Assembly: GCF_014654365.1 (NCBI RefSeq)
Contig: NZ_BNAY01000003.1
Coordinates: 124,001 to 188,000 of the forward strand
Origin: Amycolatopsis oliviviridis
GTDB lineage: Bacteria > Actinomycetota > Actinomycetes > Mycobacteriales > Pseudonocardiaceae
DNA length: 64,000 nt
Direction of reading: 5' to 3'
Of this stretch, positions 42,056-50,762 are shown piece after piece. How positions within the stretch are numbered: position 1 is the stretch's first letter; every line of letters begins with the position of its first letter. The position numbers were made by a program, and so were the translations under genes. The notes below the pieces were generated by a model, which was not told where the DNA came from, did not search any database, and was given only the letters and a program-made list of their open reading frames with translations.

Positions 42056-43113
42056 CCGTGTCCACTCCGGCCAAGAAGGATCCCGGGATCCAGACCTCCG
42101 TGGACGGTGGCATCGGCAAGCGGTCGATCGGCCAGCGGCTGATCGGGGCCAACACGTTCTGGATCGCGCTGGTGCTGCTGGCGCTGATCATCGTGTTCAC
42201 CGCGATCGCGCCCGCCGAGTTCGCGACGCTGTTCACCTTCCAGACGCTGCTCATCGAGACGTCGGTGCTGCTGGTGCTCTCGGTCGGCATGACGTTCGTG
42301 ATCATCACTTCGGGCATCGATCTGTCGGTCGGCTCCGTGCTGATCTTCGCGGGCATGGTGGCAGGCAAGACGATGGAGGCGATGAGCCCGGGCGGCGACG
42401 CGACCAAGGCCGGGTGGGACGTGATCCTCGTCGGCCTGCTCGCCGCCGTCGTCGCGGGCACGATCTGGGGCCTGATCAACGGTTTCCTGATCGCGGTGGC
42501 GAACATCCCGCCGCTGATCGTCACGCTCGGCACGATGGGTGCCGCGCTCGGCGCCGCGTACCTGCTGAACAACGGGTCCGACGTGCGCAGCGTGCCGACC
42601 GAGCTCAACAAGACGCTCGGCTACGGGACGTCGTTCGGCGGGGTGCCGAACCTGGTGCTGGTGGCCGTGGTGATCACGCTGATCGGCGCCTGGCTGTTGC
42701 ACACCACCAAATTCGGCCGCTACACCTACGCCGTCGGCTCCAACGCCGAGGGCGCGCGCCGGGCGGGCATCGGCGTGACCGCGCACCTGCTGAAGGTGTA
42801 CACGCTCACCGGTTTCCTCGCCGGTGTCGCCGGTTTCCTCTCGCTGGCGTACTACGCGTCGACGACGATTTCGGCGCACACCACCGACAACCTCAACGCC
42901 ATCGCCGCCACGGTGATGGGCGGCACGAGCCTCTTCGGCGGTGTCGGTTCGGTGCTGGGCACGGTGATCGGCGTGTTCATCCCGGCCGTGCTGAAGAAGG
43001 GCTTCAACATCACGCAGGTCCAGGACTTCTGGCAGATGATCGCGGTCGGCGCGGTGCTGATCGCCGCGGTCTGGTTCGACCAGCGGCGCCGTCGTCGCCG
43101 CAACTCTCGTTAG
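42052..43113 (+). CDS. sugar ABC transporter permease (CUT2 family)
   Basis: This encodes 353 residues. About nine to ten membrane helices follow a hydrophilic N-terminus, with the family signature GIDLSVGS and VIGVFIPAVLKKGFNI near the end. This is the ribose/fructose-type permease that pairs with two copies of the ATPase. GAGGAGG precedes the GTG at 42052, which overlaps the ATPase stop. The inner loop GARRAGIG is typical. Confidence 0.88.
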   Translation: MTVSTPAKKDPGIQTSVDGGIGKRSIGQRLIGANTFWIALVLLALIIVFTAIAPAEFATLFTFQTLLIETSVLLVLSVGMTFVIITSGIDLSVGSVLIFAGMVAGKTMEAMSPGGDATKAGWDVILVGLLAAVVAGTIWGLINGFLIAVANIPPLIVTLGTMGAALGAAYLLNNGSDVRSVPTELNKTLGYGTSFGGVPNLVLVAVVITLIGAWLLHTTKFGRYTYAVGSNAEGARRAGIGVTAHLLKVYTLTGFLAGVAGFLSLAYYASTTISAHTTDNLNAIAATVMGGTSLFGGVGSVLGTVIGVFIPAVLKKGFNITQVQDFWQMIAVGAVLIAAVWFDQRRRRRRNSR

Positions 43114-43144
43114 TTCTCCCTACGCACAAAGAGGTGCCATCCCC

Positions 43145-44134
43145 ATGAAGAAGACCCTGCTCGTCACCGGCGCCGCCCTTTCCGCGGCACTCCTGCTGAC
43201 CGCCTGCGGTGGCGGCACCGTCGGCCAGTCGTCCTCGGGCGACTCCGGCGCGAAGACCAACAACAAGAAGCTGTCGCTGATCCCGGGCGTGCAGGCCGAG
43301 CCGTTCTACATCTCGATGCAGTGCGGTGCCGAGGCCGAGGCCAAGAAGTCCGGCTACGAGATCACCACGCAGGCGCCGCAGAAGTTCGACGCGGCCATGC
43401 AGACCCAGCTGGTCAACGCGCTGGGCTCGAACCCGCCCGCCGCGCTGCTCATCGCGCCGACCGACGCGCAGGCGATGCTCGCGCCGATCCAGCAGGTCAA
43501 GACCCGCGGCGCGAAGATCATCGAGGTCGACACCGCGCTGAAGGACACCAGCGTCGCGGAGTCGTCGATCTCCTCGGACAACGCCGAGGGCGGCAAGCTC
43601 GCCGCGAAGACGATGTCGGAACTGGCCGCGGGCAAGACCGGCTCGGTGCTGGTGCTCGACACCATCGCGGGCACCTCGACCACGAACACCCGCGCGAAGG
43701 GTTTCGAGGACGAGCTGAAGAACTACCCGAACCTGAAGTCGGCAGGCGTGCAGTTCACCCAGAACGAGCCCGACCAGGCCGCGTCCAAGGTGACCGCCGC
43801 GCTGGCGTCCACCCCGGACCTGATCGGCATCTTCGCGACCAACCTCAACACCGGTGAGGGCGCCGCGACCGGCCTGCGGAACGCGGGCAAGATCGGCGCG
43901 GTCAACCTGATCGGCTTCGACGCCTCGCCGTCGGAGATCGAGGGCCTGAAGAAGGGCGAGTACCAGGGCCTCATCGCGCAGGACCCGGCCGCCATCGGGC
44001 AGCAGGGCGTGCAGCAGGCCATCGCGGCGCTGGAGGGCAAGCCGGTGACACGCAACCTGACCGCTTCGCTGCACTCGATCACCAAGGCGAACATGGACGC
44101 GAACGCGCAGTACTTCTACAAGCAGAGCTGCTGA
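43145..44134 (+). CDS. sugar-binding lipoprotein of the ABC importer
   Basis: This encodes 329 residues with a lipoprotein signal and lipobox LLTAC (Cys at residue 20). The mature part is a type I periplasmic-binding-protein fold with VNALGSNPPAALLIAPTDAQAM and the loop DTIAGTSTTNTRAKG. It captures sugar outside the cell and delivers it to the permease encoded upstream. The hexose specificity cannot be read directly; mannose is inferred from GH92, manA and the LacI sites. A palindrome closes the operon at 44158-44212. Confidence 0.88.
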   Translation: MKKTLLVTGAALSAALLLTACGGGTVGQSSSGDSGAKTNNKKLSLIPGVQAEPFYISMQCGAEAEAKKSGYEITTQAPQKFDAAMQTQLVNALGSNPPAALLIAPTDAQAMLAPIQQVKTRGAKIIEVDTALKDTSVAESSISSDNAEGGKLAAKTMSELAAGKTGSVLVLDTIAGTSTTNTRAKGFEDELKNYPNLKSAGVQFTQNEPDQAASKVTAALASTPDLIGIFATNLNTGEGAATGLRNAGKIGAVNLIGFDASPSEIEGLKKGEYQGLIAQDPAAIGQQGVQQAIAALEGKPVTRNLTASLHSITKANMDANAQYFYKQSC

Positions 44135-44157
44135 CCCGCTTTCGGTAGCGCGCCAAG

Positions 44158-44212
44158 TGTCATGAAAGGGCCGTTCAGGACGTTTTTCGTCCTGAACGGC
44201 CCTTTCATGACA
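44158..44212. terminator. 25-bp-arm palindrome between convergent genes
   Basis: The arms 44158-44182 and 44188-44212 are perfectly complementary around TTTTT. It is 23 bp after the sugar-binding gene and 12 bp from the convergent PH-domain-like gene. The sequence is near-identical to 32961-33019, with a compensated change at one base pair. Confidence 0.77.
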
Positions 44213-44224
44213 TCCGGGACGCGC

Positions 44225-44704
44225 TCACTCGGCGAACTCGACCACTCCAGCGGGCGCGAAGCGCGTGAGAGCCGCGTACAGCCGAGCGCCCCCGCCAAGG
44301 TGTCCCAACGCGTACGCATACTCGCCGTCCTCGAGCAACACTTCGGGCCCCGAGCCGGTCCAGTCGAGCCGGTAGTGCCACCAGTGCATCCACCGCCCCA
44401 CCCGCCGCTTCTCCCGGTACACCCGCAGCCGGGTCACCTCGGTCCACCGGACCTCGAACACGCCCGGCACCGAGAACCCCACAGCGGAAATCACCAACGA
44501 GCTCGCCGACTTCCGGAGAGCGAGCAGGATCAGCGCCGCGAAAGCCACGCTGAGCAGGCTGAACACCACCCCGGACACCGAGCCGGAAAACAACGCCAGC
44601 ACGACGGCCACCAGGCCGCCGACGCCGAACCCCACGAAACCGGCCATCGCGAGCCGTCGCATCACGACGTCCAAGCGCAGTACTACCGCATCACCGGGGA
44701 GCAT
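44225..44704 (-). CDS. membrane protein with PH-like domain, unknown
   Basis: This encodes 159 residues. Two membrane helices near the N-terminus (GFVGFGVGGLVAVVLALFSG, VVFSLLSVAFAALILLAL) precede a beta-rich part (VFEVRWTEVTRLRVYREKRR, WHYRLDWTGSGPEVLLEDGE) that resembles bacterial PH domains. No role is evident. The ATG at 44704 is the chosen start. It is divergent from the histidine kinase gene. Confidence 0.7.
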   Translation of the reverse strand: MLPGDAVVLRLDVVMRRLAMAGFVGFGVGGLVAVVLALFSGSVSGVVFSLLSVAFAALILLALRKSASSLVISAVGFSVPGVFEVRWTEVTRLRVYREKRRVGRWMHWWHYRLDWTGSGPEVLLEDGEYAYALGHLGGGARLYAALTRFAPAGVVEFAE

Positions 44705-44775
44705 GCCCGGAGCGTAACCGCCGGAACCACGCACCGAGGTTAGGATTCGATCCTCGACGTCGCGGAGGAGGCCGG

Positions 44776-45822
44776 ATGACCACCCGTCTGCCCTGGCGTC
44801 CCGCCGCGAGCGCTGATCCGGTGCCGGTGCTCGCCGCCGCCCAGCGCGTCTCCGACGATCTCATGGACGGTCTCGCCGGACCCCGCGCCCGCCACGCCAC
44901 GCACGGCCTCCGACGGCTGTTCGGGGTCCCCGGTCTCGGGCTCACCGACCTGTCCGGCTCGCTCCTCTGGTCCGGTCGCCCGGCGGCCGACGACGTCGTC
45001 GTCTCCGCGCTCGACGAGGTCCTCCATTCCGAGACGCCGGTGTCCGAGCGGGGGTTGCTGGCGCTGCCGCTGCACGTCCACGACGAACTGGCCGGCGTGC
45101 TCCTGATCACCGAAGCGACGAACACCCTCGCGAGGCAGGCCGCCGAACTCGTCGTCCACGCGCTCGAACGCGGTCGGCTGGAAGCGTCCGCCGAACAGGC
45201 CGCGGAGGCGGAACTGCGCGCGCTGCGAGCCGAGATCTCGCCGCACTTCGTCTACAACGCGCTCACCGTGATCTCGTCGCTGGTGCGCTCCGACCCGGAT
45301 CGTGCCCGCGACCTGATGCTCGACTTCGCCGAGTACACCCGCTACAGCCTCGCCCGGCACGGCGAGTACACGATGGTCGCCGAGGAGTTCCGCGCCATCG
45401 AGACGTATCTGGCGTTGCAGCGCGCGGTGCTCGGCGAACGGCTCCGGGTGCAGGTGCGCGTCGCGCCGGAGGTGCTGGCCGTCGCGGTGCCGTACCTCGT
45501 GCTGGAACCGTTGGTGGAGAACGCCATCCGGCACGGGATCGAACCGCGCGCCGAGGCGGGGTTGATCCAGGTGCAGGGAATGGCGGAAGGGAACGACTGC
45601 GTGATCAGCGTCGAGGACGACGGTCTCGGCATGGACCCCGCCCGCGCGGCGGCGATCCTGGCCGGGCGCGGCGACGACGGCGGGGTCGGACTGGCCAATG
45701 TGGACAGACGACTGCGCAGCGTCTACGGACCGTGGTACGGCCTGACGGTCGAGACCGAGACCGGCGCGGGCACCAGGGTCGTGGTGCGCGTGCCCCGATT
45801 CCAGCCGGGGGTGCTGCCGTGA
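44776..45822 (+). CDS. LytS-type sensor histidine kinase (soluble)
   Basis: This encodes 348 residues. The phosphoacceptor is in ISPHFVYNALTVISSLV (His at residue 157), followed by the ATPase domain with N box LEPLVENAIRHG, DDGLGMD and GVGLANVDRRL. The N-terminal part (about 1-120) resembles a GAF-like sensing domain and contains no membrane segments. GGAGGAGG precedes the ATG at 44776. The stop overlaps the LytTR response regulator start by four bases. The two proteins form a two-component system, probably controlling the two symporter operons downstream. Confidence 0.87.
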   Translation: MTTRLPWRPAASADPVPVLAAAQRVSDDLMDGLAGPRARHATHGLRRLFGVPGLGLTDLSGSLLWSGRPAADDVVVSALDEVLHSETPVSERGLLALPLHVHDELAGVLLITEATNTLARQAAELVVHALERGRLEASAEQAAEAELRALRAEISPHFVYNALTVISSLVRSDPDRARDLMLDFAEYTRYSLARHGEYTMVAEEFRAIETYLALQRAVLGERLRVQVRVAPEVLAVAVPYLVLEPLVENAIRHGIEPRAEAGLIQVQGMAEGNDCVISVEDDGLGMDPARAAAILAGRGDDGGVGLANVDRRLRSVYGPWYGLTVETETGAGTRVVVRVPRFQPGVLP

Positions 45823-46589
45823 CGAACGGGCTCCGGGTGCTGGCGGTCGACGACGTCCCGCCCGCCCTCGACGAGCTGTGCAGCCTGCTGCGCGAGGCCC
45901 CGGAAGTCGCCGAGGTGGTCGCGGCCGGTGACGCGCTCAGCGCGCTCAAGCTGTTGCAGGGCAGTCATTTCGACGCCGTCTTCCTCGACATCTCCATGCC
46001 CGGTCTCGACGGGCTCGAACTCGCGTCGCTGCTGGCGCGGCTCAGCGAACCGCCGGTGATCGTGTTCGTCACCGCGCACGACGGCCACGCCGTCGCAGCG
46101 TACGGCATCGGAGCAGTCGACTACCTGCTCAAACCGGTCCGCGCGGAACGGCTGTCCGCCGCACTGTCCAAAGTGGTCCGGATGGCGGGCAACCAGGGCG
46201 ACGAGCCGAAACCCGCGCCGGACGCGATGTCCGCGCTGCCGGTCGAATCGGGCGGGCGCACCCGGTACGTCCGGCGTGACGACGTCCAGTTCGTCGAGGC
46301 GCACGGCGACTACGTCCGGCTGCACACGAAATCCGGCGTCCACGTCACGCGGATGCCGATCTCCCGGCTCGAAGAGTATTGGGAGGGAACGGGATTCACC
46401 CGGGTGCACCGGGGTTTCCTGCTCGCCGTGGACGCGGTGCTCGAACTGCGCAGCGACACCACCGGCGGGCTGCTCGCGCATACCGAGGCGGGCGACGTCC
46501 CGGTGAGCCGCCGTCACGCGCGCGACCTGCGGGACAGGCTGCTCGCCGCCGCGCAACGCGGTGAGCTGGGCCGGGGAAGCCGCCCGTGA
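45819..46589 (+). CDS. LytTR family response regulator
   Basis: This encodes 256 residues. The receiver domain has DD (residues 11-12), phosphoacceptor D57 in VFLDISMPG, and Lys in YLLKP. A linker leads to the LytTR DNA-binding domain (about 145-250) with YVRRDDVQFVEAHGDYVRLHTKSG and the Arg-rich end. The GTG at 45819 overlaps the kinase gene; the stop overlaps the next small gene. LytTR proteins bind direct repeats, but no such site was found with confidence here. Confidence 0.88.
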   Translation: MTNGLRVLAVDDVPPALDELCSLLREAPEVAEVVAAGDALSALKLLQGSHFDAVFLDISMPGLDGLELASLLARLSEPPVIVFVTAHDGHAVAAYGIGAVDYLLKPVRAERLSAALSKVVRMAGNQGDEPKPAPDAMSALPVESGGRTRYVRRDDVQFVEAHGDYVRLHTKSGVHVTRMPISRLEEYWEGTGFTRVHRGFLLAVDAVLELRSDTTGGLLAHTEAGDVPVSRRHARDLRDRLLAAAQRGELGRGSRP

Positions 46590-46933
46590 GCCGCGTCAAA
46601 CGGGTCGCCGTCACCAGCCCGCAGACCCGGCTCGCGCATTCGCGGCGCCGGGCGCGCGGACGCTGGCGGGTCCCCCGGCTGGCGGCGGGCGACGCCGAAC
46701 GCGCGGACCTGCTGTACCGCGCCCAGCGCCGTCGCGGGCTCCCCGCGCTGGCCGGGATGTTCGGGCTGGTGTTCGGGCTCCCGCTGGTGTTCGGGCTGTT
46801 CCCCGGGCTGGATTCGGTGCGGCTGCTGGGGATCCCGCTGTCCTGGCTGATGATCGCGATCCTCCCGTACCCGGCCATGGCGCTGCTCTCGTGGTGGCAG
46901 CTGCGCCGGGCGGAAAAGATAGAGGACGAGTAA
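46586..46933 (+). CDS. small two-helix membrane protein ahead of symporter 1
   Basis: This encodes 115 residues. A basic N-terminal half (RLAHSRRRARGRWRVPRLAAG) precedes two membrane helices (LPALAGMFGLVFGLPLVFGLFP and SWLMIAILPYPAMALLSW) and a short acidic tail. By position it corresponds to the small DUF485-type partner that precedes acetate-type symporters, although the N-terminal half is unusual. It is translationally coupled at both ends (GTGA overlap with the regulator and TAATG with the symporter). Confidence 0.68.
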   Translation: MSRVKRVAVTSPQTRLAHSRRRARGRWRVPRLAAGDAERADLLYRAQRRRGLPALAGMFGLVFGLPLVFGLFPGLDSVRLLGIPLSWLMIAILPYPAMALLSWWQLRRAEKIEDE

Positions 46934-48666
46934 TGGTGGCGGCGCTCTCGGTGGCCCCCGTCGTGCTGGTCACCCTGCTGATCGGCTTGCGCGGCGTCGC
47001 CGCCATGCGCACGACGTCGGACTTCCTCGTCGCCTCGCGCCGGATCTCGCCGCTGGTCAACTCGGCCGCGGTCTCCGGCGAATACCTGTCCGCGGCGTCG
47101 TTCCTCGGCGTCGCGGGACTGGTGGTGAAGGACGGCATCGGCGCGCTCTGGTATCCGGTCGGGTTCACCGCCGGGTACATCGCGATGCTGGTGCTCGTCG
47201 CGGCGCCGATGCGGCGTTCCGGCGCGCTGACCGTCCCGGACTTCGCCGAGGCCCGGCTCGCCTCCCCCGCGCTGCGCCGTCTCGCCGCGTTGGTCGTCCT
47301 CGTGATCGGAACCCTTTACCTGGTACCGCAATTCCGGACCGCGGGGCTCGTGCTGACCGCCGTCGGCGGGACGCCGTACTGGGTCGGCGTCGTCATCGCG
47401 GGCACCGCCGTCAGCGCGACACTGGCGCTCGGCGGGATGCGCGCGGCGACCTACGTCCAGGCGTTCCAGTTCGTGCTGAAACTCCTGCTGTTCATCGTCC
47501 CCGCGATCTGGCTGGTCTCCCAGGTCTCCCCGGAGGAACGCTCGGCTTCGGTGCACCCGGTGGAGTTCACCCACTTCGCGCGCGACACCAGCCTGTCCTT
47601 CGAGATCGAAGTGACGCTGACCCTGCGCGAGCCGACCACTTTGCTCACGCCGGAAAAGCGTGTCGTGCCACCGGGGGAACTGGTGGCCAGGAGCGGCGAG
47701 ACGCTCGAATTCGCGGCGGGCACACCGGTTCCCGCCGTCCGGGGCGGCGCCCCGCTGGGCGGGCCGGACTGGCAGCGGCCGCTGCTCGACCTCGGCGACC
47801 ACGGCTACCCGCTGCTCGGCACCTGGGCGATCCTGATCGCGACCATGCTCGGCACCATGGGCCTGCCGCACGTCCTGATGCGCTTCCACACCAGCCCGGA
47901 CGGCCGCGCCGCCCGCCGGACCGCGGCGATCACCGTCGCCCTGCTCGGCGTTTTCTACCTGTTCCCAGGGGTTTACGGCGTCTTCGGCCGCGTGCTGGTG
48001 CCGGAGCTGTACGTCTCCGGCGCGACGGACACGGTCGTCGTCGCGCTGCCGGCTCAGGTCGACGACGGCTGGGCGGGGTCGCTGTTCACCGGATTGCTGA
48101 CGGCGGGCGCGTTCGCCGCGTTCCTGGCGACGTCGCTCGGTCTGCTGCTGGTGATCTCCGGCGCGATCGCGCACGACCTGGCGCCCGGCGGGCTGCGGAG
48201 ACTGCGATGGTCGGTGCTCGGGGCCGCGGCGGTGATGGTCCTGCTCGCGCTGCCGTCGGCCAGATTGGACGCGGGCGTCCTCGTCACCTGGGGCTTCACC
48301 GTGGCCGCGTCGACGTTCTGCCCGTTGCTGGTGCTCGGCATCTGGTGGAACCGGCTCACCGCGGCCGGCGCGATCAGCGGTGTCCTCACCGGACTCGTCG
48401 CGTCCTCGGGCTCGATCCTCGTGGCCCTGTTCGCCCCGAGCCTGAGCGGTCTTCCCGCGATCCTGATCTCACAACCCGCGCCGTGGTCGGTTCCACTGGC
48501 ATTCGGCGTAATGATCGTGGTTTCCTGGCGGGGCAGGCCGCCCGCCTGGTCGACGGCCGCCATGCTGCGGCTGCATTTGGACGATCGCACGGCCGAGACC
48601 CCTTCGTCGTGGTCCGAGTACCGTTCGTCGACCGTTCGTCGTCTCGGCAGGCGTTTGAACCGCTGA
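46933..48666 (+). CDS. sodium:solute symporter, acetate-permease-like (copy 1)
   Basis: This encodes 577 residues with about 13 membrane helices of the SSS fold. The cation-site region is SGEYLSAASFLGVAG, and the later segment is MGLPHVLMRF. Acetate permeases (ActP) share these features. Between helices 6 and 7 it carries a hydrophilic stretch of about 80 residues (roughly 205-285), mostly outside the membrane, which the second copy does not have at that length. It is the last gene of the kinase/regulator operon. The substrate is a small monocarboxylate by family. Confidence 0.83.
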   Translation: MVAALSVAPVVLVTLLIGLRGVAAMRTTSDFLVASRRISPLVNSAAVSGEYLSAASFLGVAGLVVKDGIGALWYPVGFTAGYIAMLVLVAAPMRRSGALTVPDFAEARLASPALRRLAALVVLVIGTLYLVPQFRTAGLVLTAVGGTPYWVGVVIAGTAVSATLALGGMRAATYVQAFQFVLKLLLFIVPAIWLVSQVSPEERSASVHPVEFTHFARDTSLSFEIEVTLTLREPTTLLTPEKRVVPPGELVARSGETLEFAAGTPVPAVRGGAPLGGPDWQRPLLDLGDHGYPLLGTWAILIATMLGTMGLPHVLMRFHTSPDGRAARRTAAITVALLGVFYLFPGVYGVFGRVLVPELYVSGATDTVVVALPAQVDDGWAGSLFTGLLTAGAFAAFLATSLGLLLVISGAIAHDLAPGGLRRLRWSVLGAAAVMVLLALPSARLDAGVLVTWGFTVAASTFCPLLVLGIWWNRLTAAGAISGVLTGLVASSGSILVALFAPSLSGLPAILISQPAPWSVPLAFGVMIVVSWRGRPPAWSTAAMLRLHLDDRTAETPSSWSEYRSSTVRRLGRRLNR

Positions 48667-48733
48667 AGGTTCCGGTCCTCATGCCCTCTCCCTAACGTGT
48701 CGCGGAACACATTCGCGGCGCGAGGAGAGCACG

Positions 48734-49075
48734 ATGAGTACCGAAACGGACACTCAGGGTCCGCCCGACGTGGACTGGGACAAGGCCCACGACAGCCCTG
48801 AGTTCAAGGAACTGCGTTCGCGACTGCGCCGGTTCGTCTTCCCCGTCTCGGCGCTGTTCCTCGTCTGGTACCTGCTCTACGTGCTGCTCGCCGACTACGC
48901 GCACGGCTTCATGAGCACGAAGCTGGTCGGCAACATCACCGTCGGCCTGGTCTTCGGTCTGCTGCAGTTCGTTTCGACGTTCGTGATCACCGGCCTCTAC
49001 GTCCGCTACGCGAACAAGAAACTCGACCCCATCGCGGAGAAGATCCGCACGGACATCGAGAGTGAGACCAAATGA
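48734..49075 (+). CDS. DUF485 family small membrane protein
   Basis: This encodes 113 residues with two membrane helices (FVFPVSALFLVWYLLYVLLADY, VGLVFGLLQFVSTFVITGLYV) and charged ends, the standard DUF485 pattern. Such proteins are regularly coupled to acetate permeases and overlap their starts. Here the stop overlaps the symporter start by four bases. GAGGAG precedes the ATG at 48734. Confidence 0.88.
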   Translation: MSTETDTQGPPDVDWDKAHDSPEFKELRSRLRRFVFPVSALFLVWYLLYVLLADYAHGFMSTKLVGNITVGLVFGLLQFVSTFVITGLYVRYANKKLDPIAEKIRTDIESETK

Positions 49076-50700
49076 CACTCGCCGCCGGAGTCGAGGGAAG
49101 CAACCCCGTACTCAACATCACCATCTTCGGCCTCTTCGTGGTGGTGACGCTGTTCGTCGTGTTCCGCGCCAGCCGCAACACGAAGACGGCGTCGGACTAC
49201 TACGCCGCGGGCCGCGCGTTCACCGGTCCGCAGAACGGCGTCGCCATCGCCGGTGACTACCTGTCCGCCGCGTCGTTCCTCGGGATCGCGGGCGCGATCG
49301 CCGTCTACGGCTACGACGGTTTCCTCTACTCCATCGGTTTCCTAGTGGCGTGGCTGGTCGCGCTGCTGCTGGTCGCGGAACTGCTGCGCAACACCGGCAA
49401 GTTCACCATGGGCGACGTCCTGGCCTTCCGGATGAAGCAGCGCCCGGTGCGGGCCGCGGCGGCGACGTCCACCCTGGCCGTCTCGTTCTTCTACCTGCTG
49501 GCGCAGATGGCGGGTGCCGGTGGCCTCGTCGCGCTGCTGCTCGGGATCGAGAGCAAGGCCGGGCAGGCCGCGATCATCGTGATCGTCGGCATCATCATGA
49601 TCGCCTACGTGCTCATCGGCGGGATGAAGGGCACCACCTGGGTCCAGATCATCAAGGCGGCGCTGCTCATCGTCGGCGCGCTGGCGATGACGCTCTGGGT
49701 GCTCGGCATGTACGGCTTCAACCTTTCCGCGCTGCTGCAGGGCGCCGTGGACAAGGCGGGCAAGGCCGGTGAGGCGCTGCTCGGACCGGGCAACCAGTAC
49801 GGCAAGACCGGCACGACCAAACTGGACTTCCTCTCGCTCGGCATCGCGCTGGTGCTCGGCACCGCGGGCCTGCCGCACGTCCTGATGCGCTTCTACACCG
49901 TGCCGACGGCGAAGGAAGCCCGTCGTTCCGTGGTGTGGGCGATCGGCCTGATCGGCGTCTTCTACCTGTTCACGCTGGTGCTCGGCTACGGTGCCGGCGC
50001 GCTGGTCGGCGCGGACAAGATCAAGGCGGCGCCCGGTGGCGTGAACTCGGCGGCCCCGCTGCTGGCGCTGGAACTCGGCGGGCCGATCCTGCTCGGCCTG
50101 ATCGCGGCGATCGCGTTCGCGACGATCCTCGCGGTGGTCGCGGGCCTGACCATCACGGCGTCGGCCTCGTTCGCGCACGACGTCTACGCCAGCGTGATCA
50201 AGAAGGGCAAGGCGACACCGGCTTCGGAGGTGAAGGTCGCCCGGATCACCGCGCTGGTGATCGGCGCGGTCGCGATCCTCGGCGGCATCCTCGCCAACGG
50301 GCAGAACATCGCGTTCCTGGTGGCACTCGCGTTCGCGGTGGCGGCGTCGGCGAACCTGCCGACCATTCTGTACTCGCTGTTCTGGAAGCGATTCAACACC
50401 CAGGGCGCGCTGTGGAGCATCTACGGCGGACTCGCGGTCTGCGTCATCCTGATCATCTTCTCGCCGGCGGTCTCGGGTAAGCCCGTCGACGCGAAGACCG
50501 GGAAGAGCGCCTCGATGATCCAGGGCGTCGACTTCCACTGGTTCCCGCTCGACAACCCCGGCATCGTCTCGATCCCGGTCGCCTTCTTCCTCGGGTGGCT
50601 CGGAACGGTGCTGTCGAAGGAGCACAACCAGAAGAAGTACGCCGAGATGGAGGTCCGGTCCCTCACCGGCGCGGGCGCCGAAAAGGCGGTCGCCCACTAG
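49072..50700 (+). CDS. actP: cation/acetate symporter (ActP)
   Basis: This encodes 542 residues of the SSS family. It has about 13 helices, with AGDYLSAASFLGIAGAIA at the cation site and GLPHVLMRFYTVPTAKEARRSV at the loop typical of ActP. It takes up acetate and related short carboxylates with sodium or protons. The DUF485 gene upstream is coupled to it. Together with copy 1 and its kinase/regulator it makes two tandem symporter units. The end carries an extracellular loop ending in the last helix, and the C-terminus is cytoplasmic. Confidence 0.9.
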   Translation: MTLAAGVEGSNPVLNITIFGLFVVVTLFVVFRASRNTKTASDYYAAGRAFTGPQNGVAIAGDYLSAASFLGIAGAIAVYGYDGFLYSIGFLVAWLVALLLVAELLRNTGKFTMGDVLAFRMKQRPVRAAAATSTLAVSFFYLLAQMAGAGGLVALLLGIESKAGQAAIIVIVGIIMIAYVLIGGMKGTTWVQIIKAALLIVGALAMTLWVLGMYGFNLSALLQGAVDKAGKAGEALLGPGNQYGKTGTTKLDFLSLGIALVLGTAGLPHVLMRFYTVPTAKEARRSVVWAIGLIGVFYLFTLVLGYGAGALVGADKIKAAPGGVNSAAPLLALELGGPILLGLIAAIAFATILAVVAGLTITASASFAHDVYASVIKKGKATPASEVKVARITALVIGAVAILGGILANGQNIAFLVALAFAVAASANLPTILYSLFWKRFNTQGALWSIYGGLAVCVILIIFSPAVSGKPVDAKTGKSASMIQGVDFHWFPLDNPGIVSIPVAFFLGWLGTVLSKEHNQKKYAEMEVRSLTGAGAEKAVAH

Positions 50701-50762
50701 TCGCCGGGGCGGTGCGGCCGGTATCCGACGCCCCCGGCCGCACCGCCCCGGTTCCCATTCCC

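Noticed and set aside
21290..44319. Short peptides with repeats such as MKGPFIAKFAMKGPFIA or LNGPFMTLG
   Set aside because: They come from reading through the palindromes at 21286, 32800, 32961 and 44158; the repeats are explained by the inverted-repeat DNA, not by protein coding.
46396..48174. A 592-codon minus-strand open frame
   Set aside because: It is antisense to the regulator and symporter genes, and its composition is that of a GC-driven shadow.
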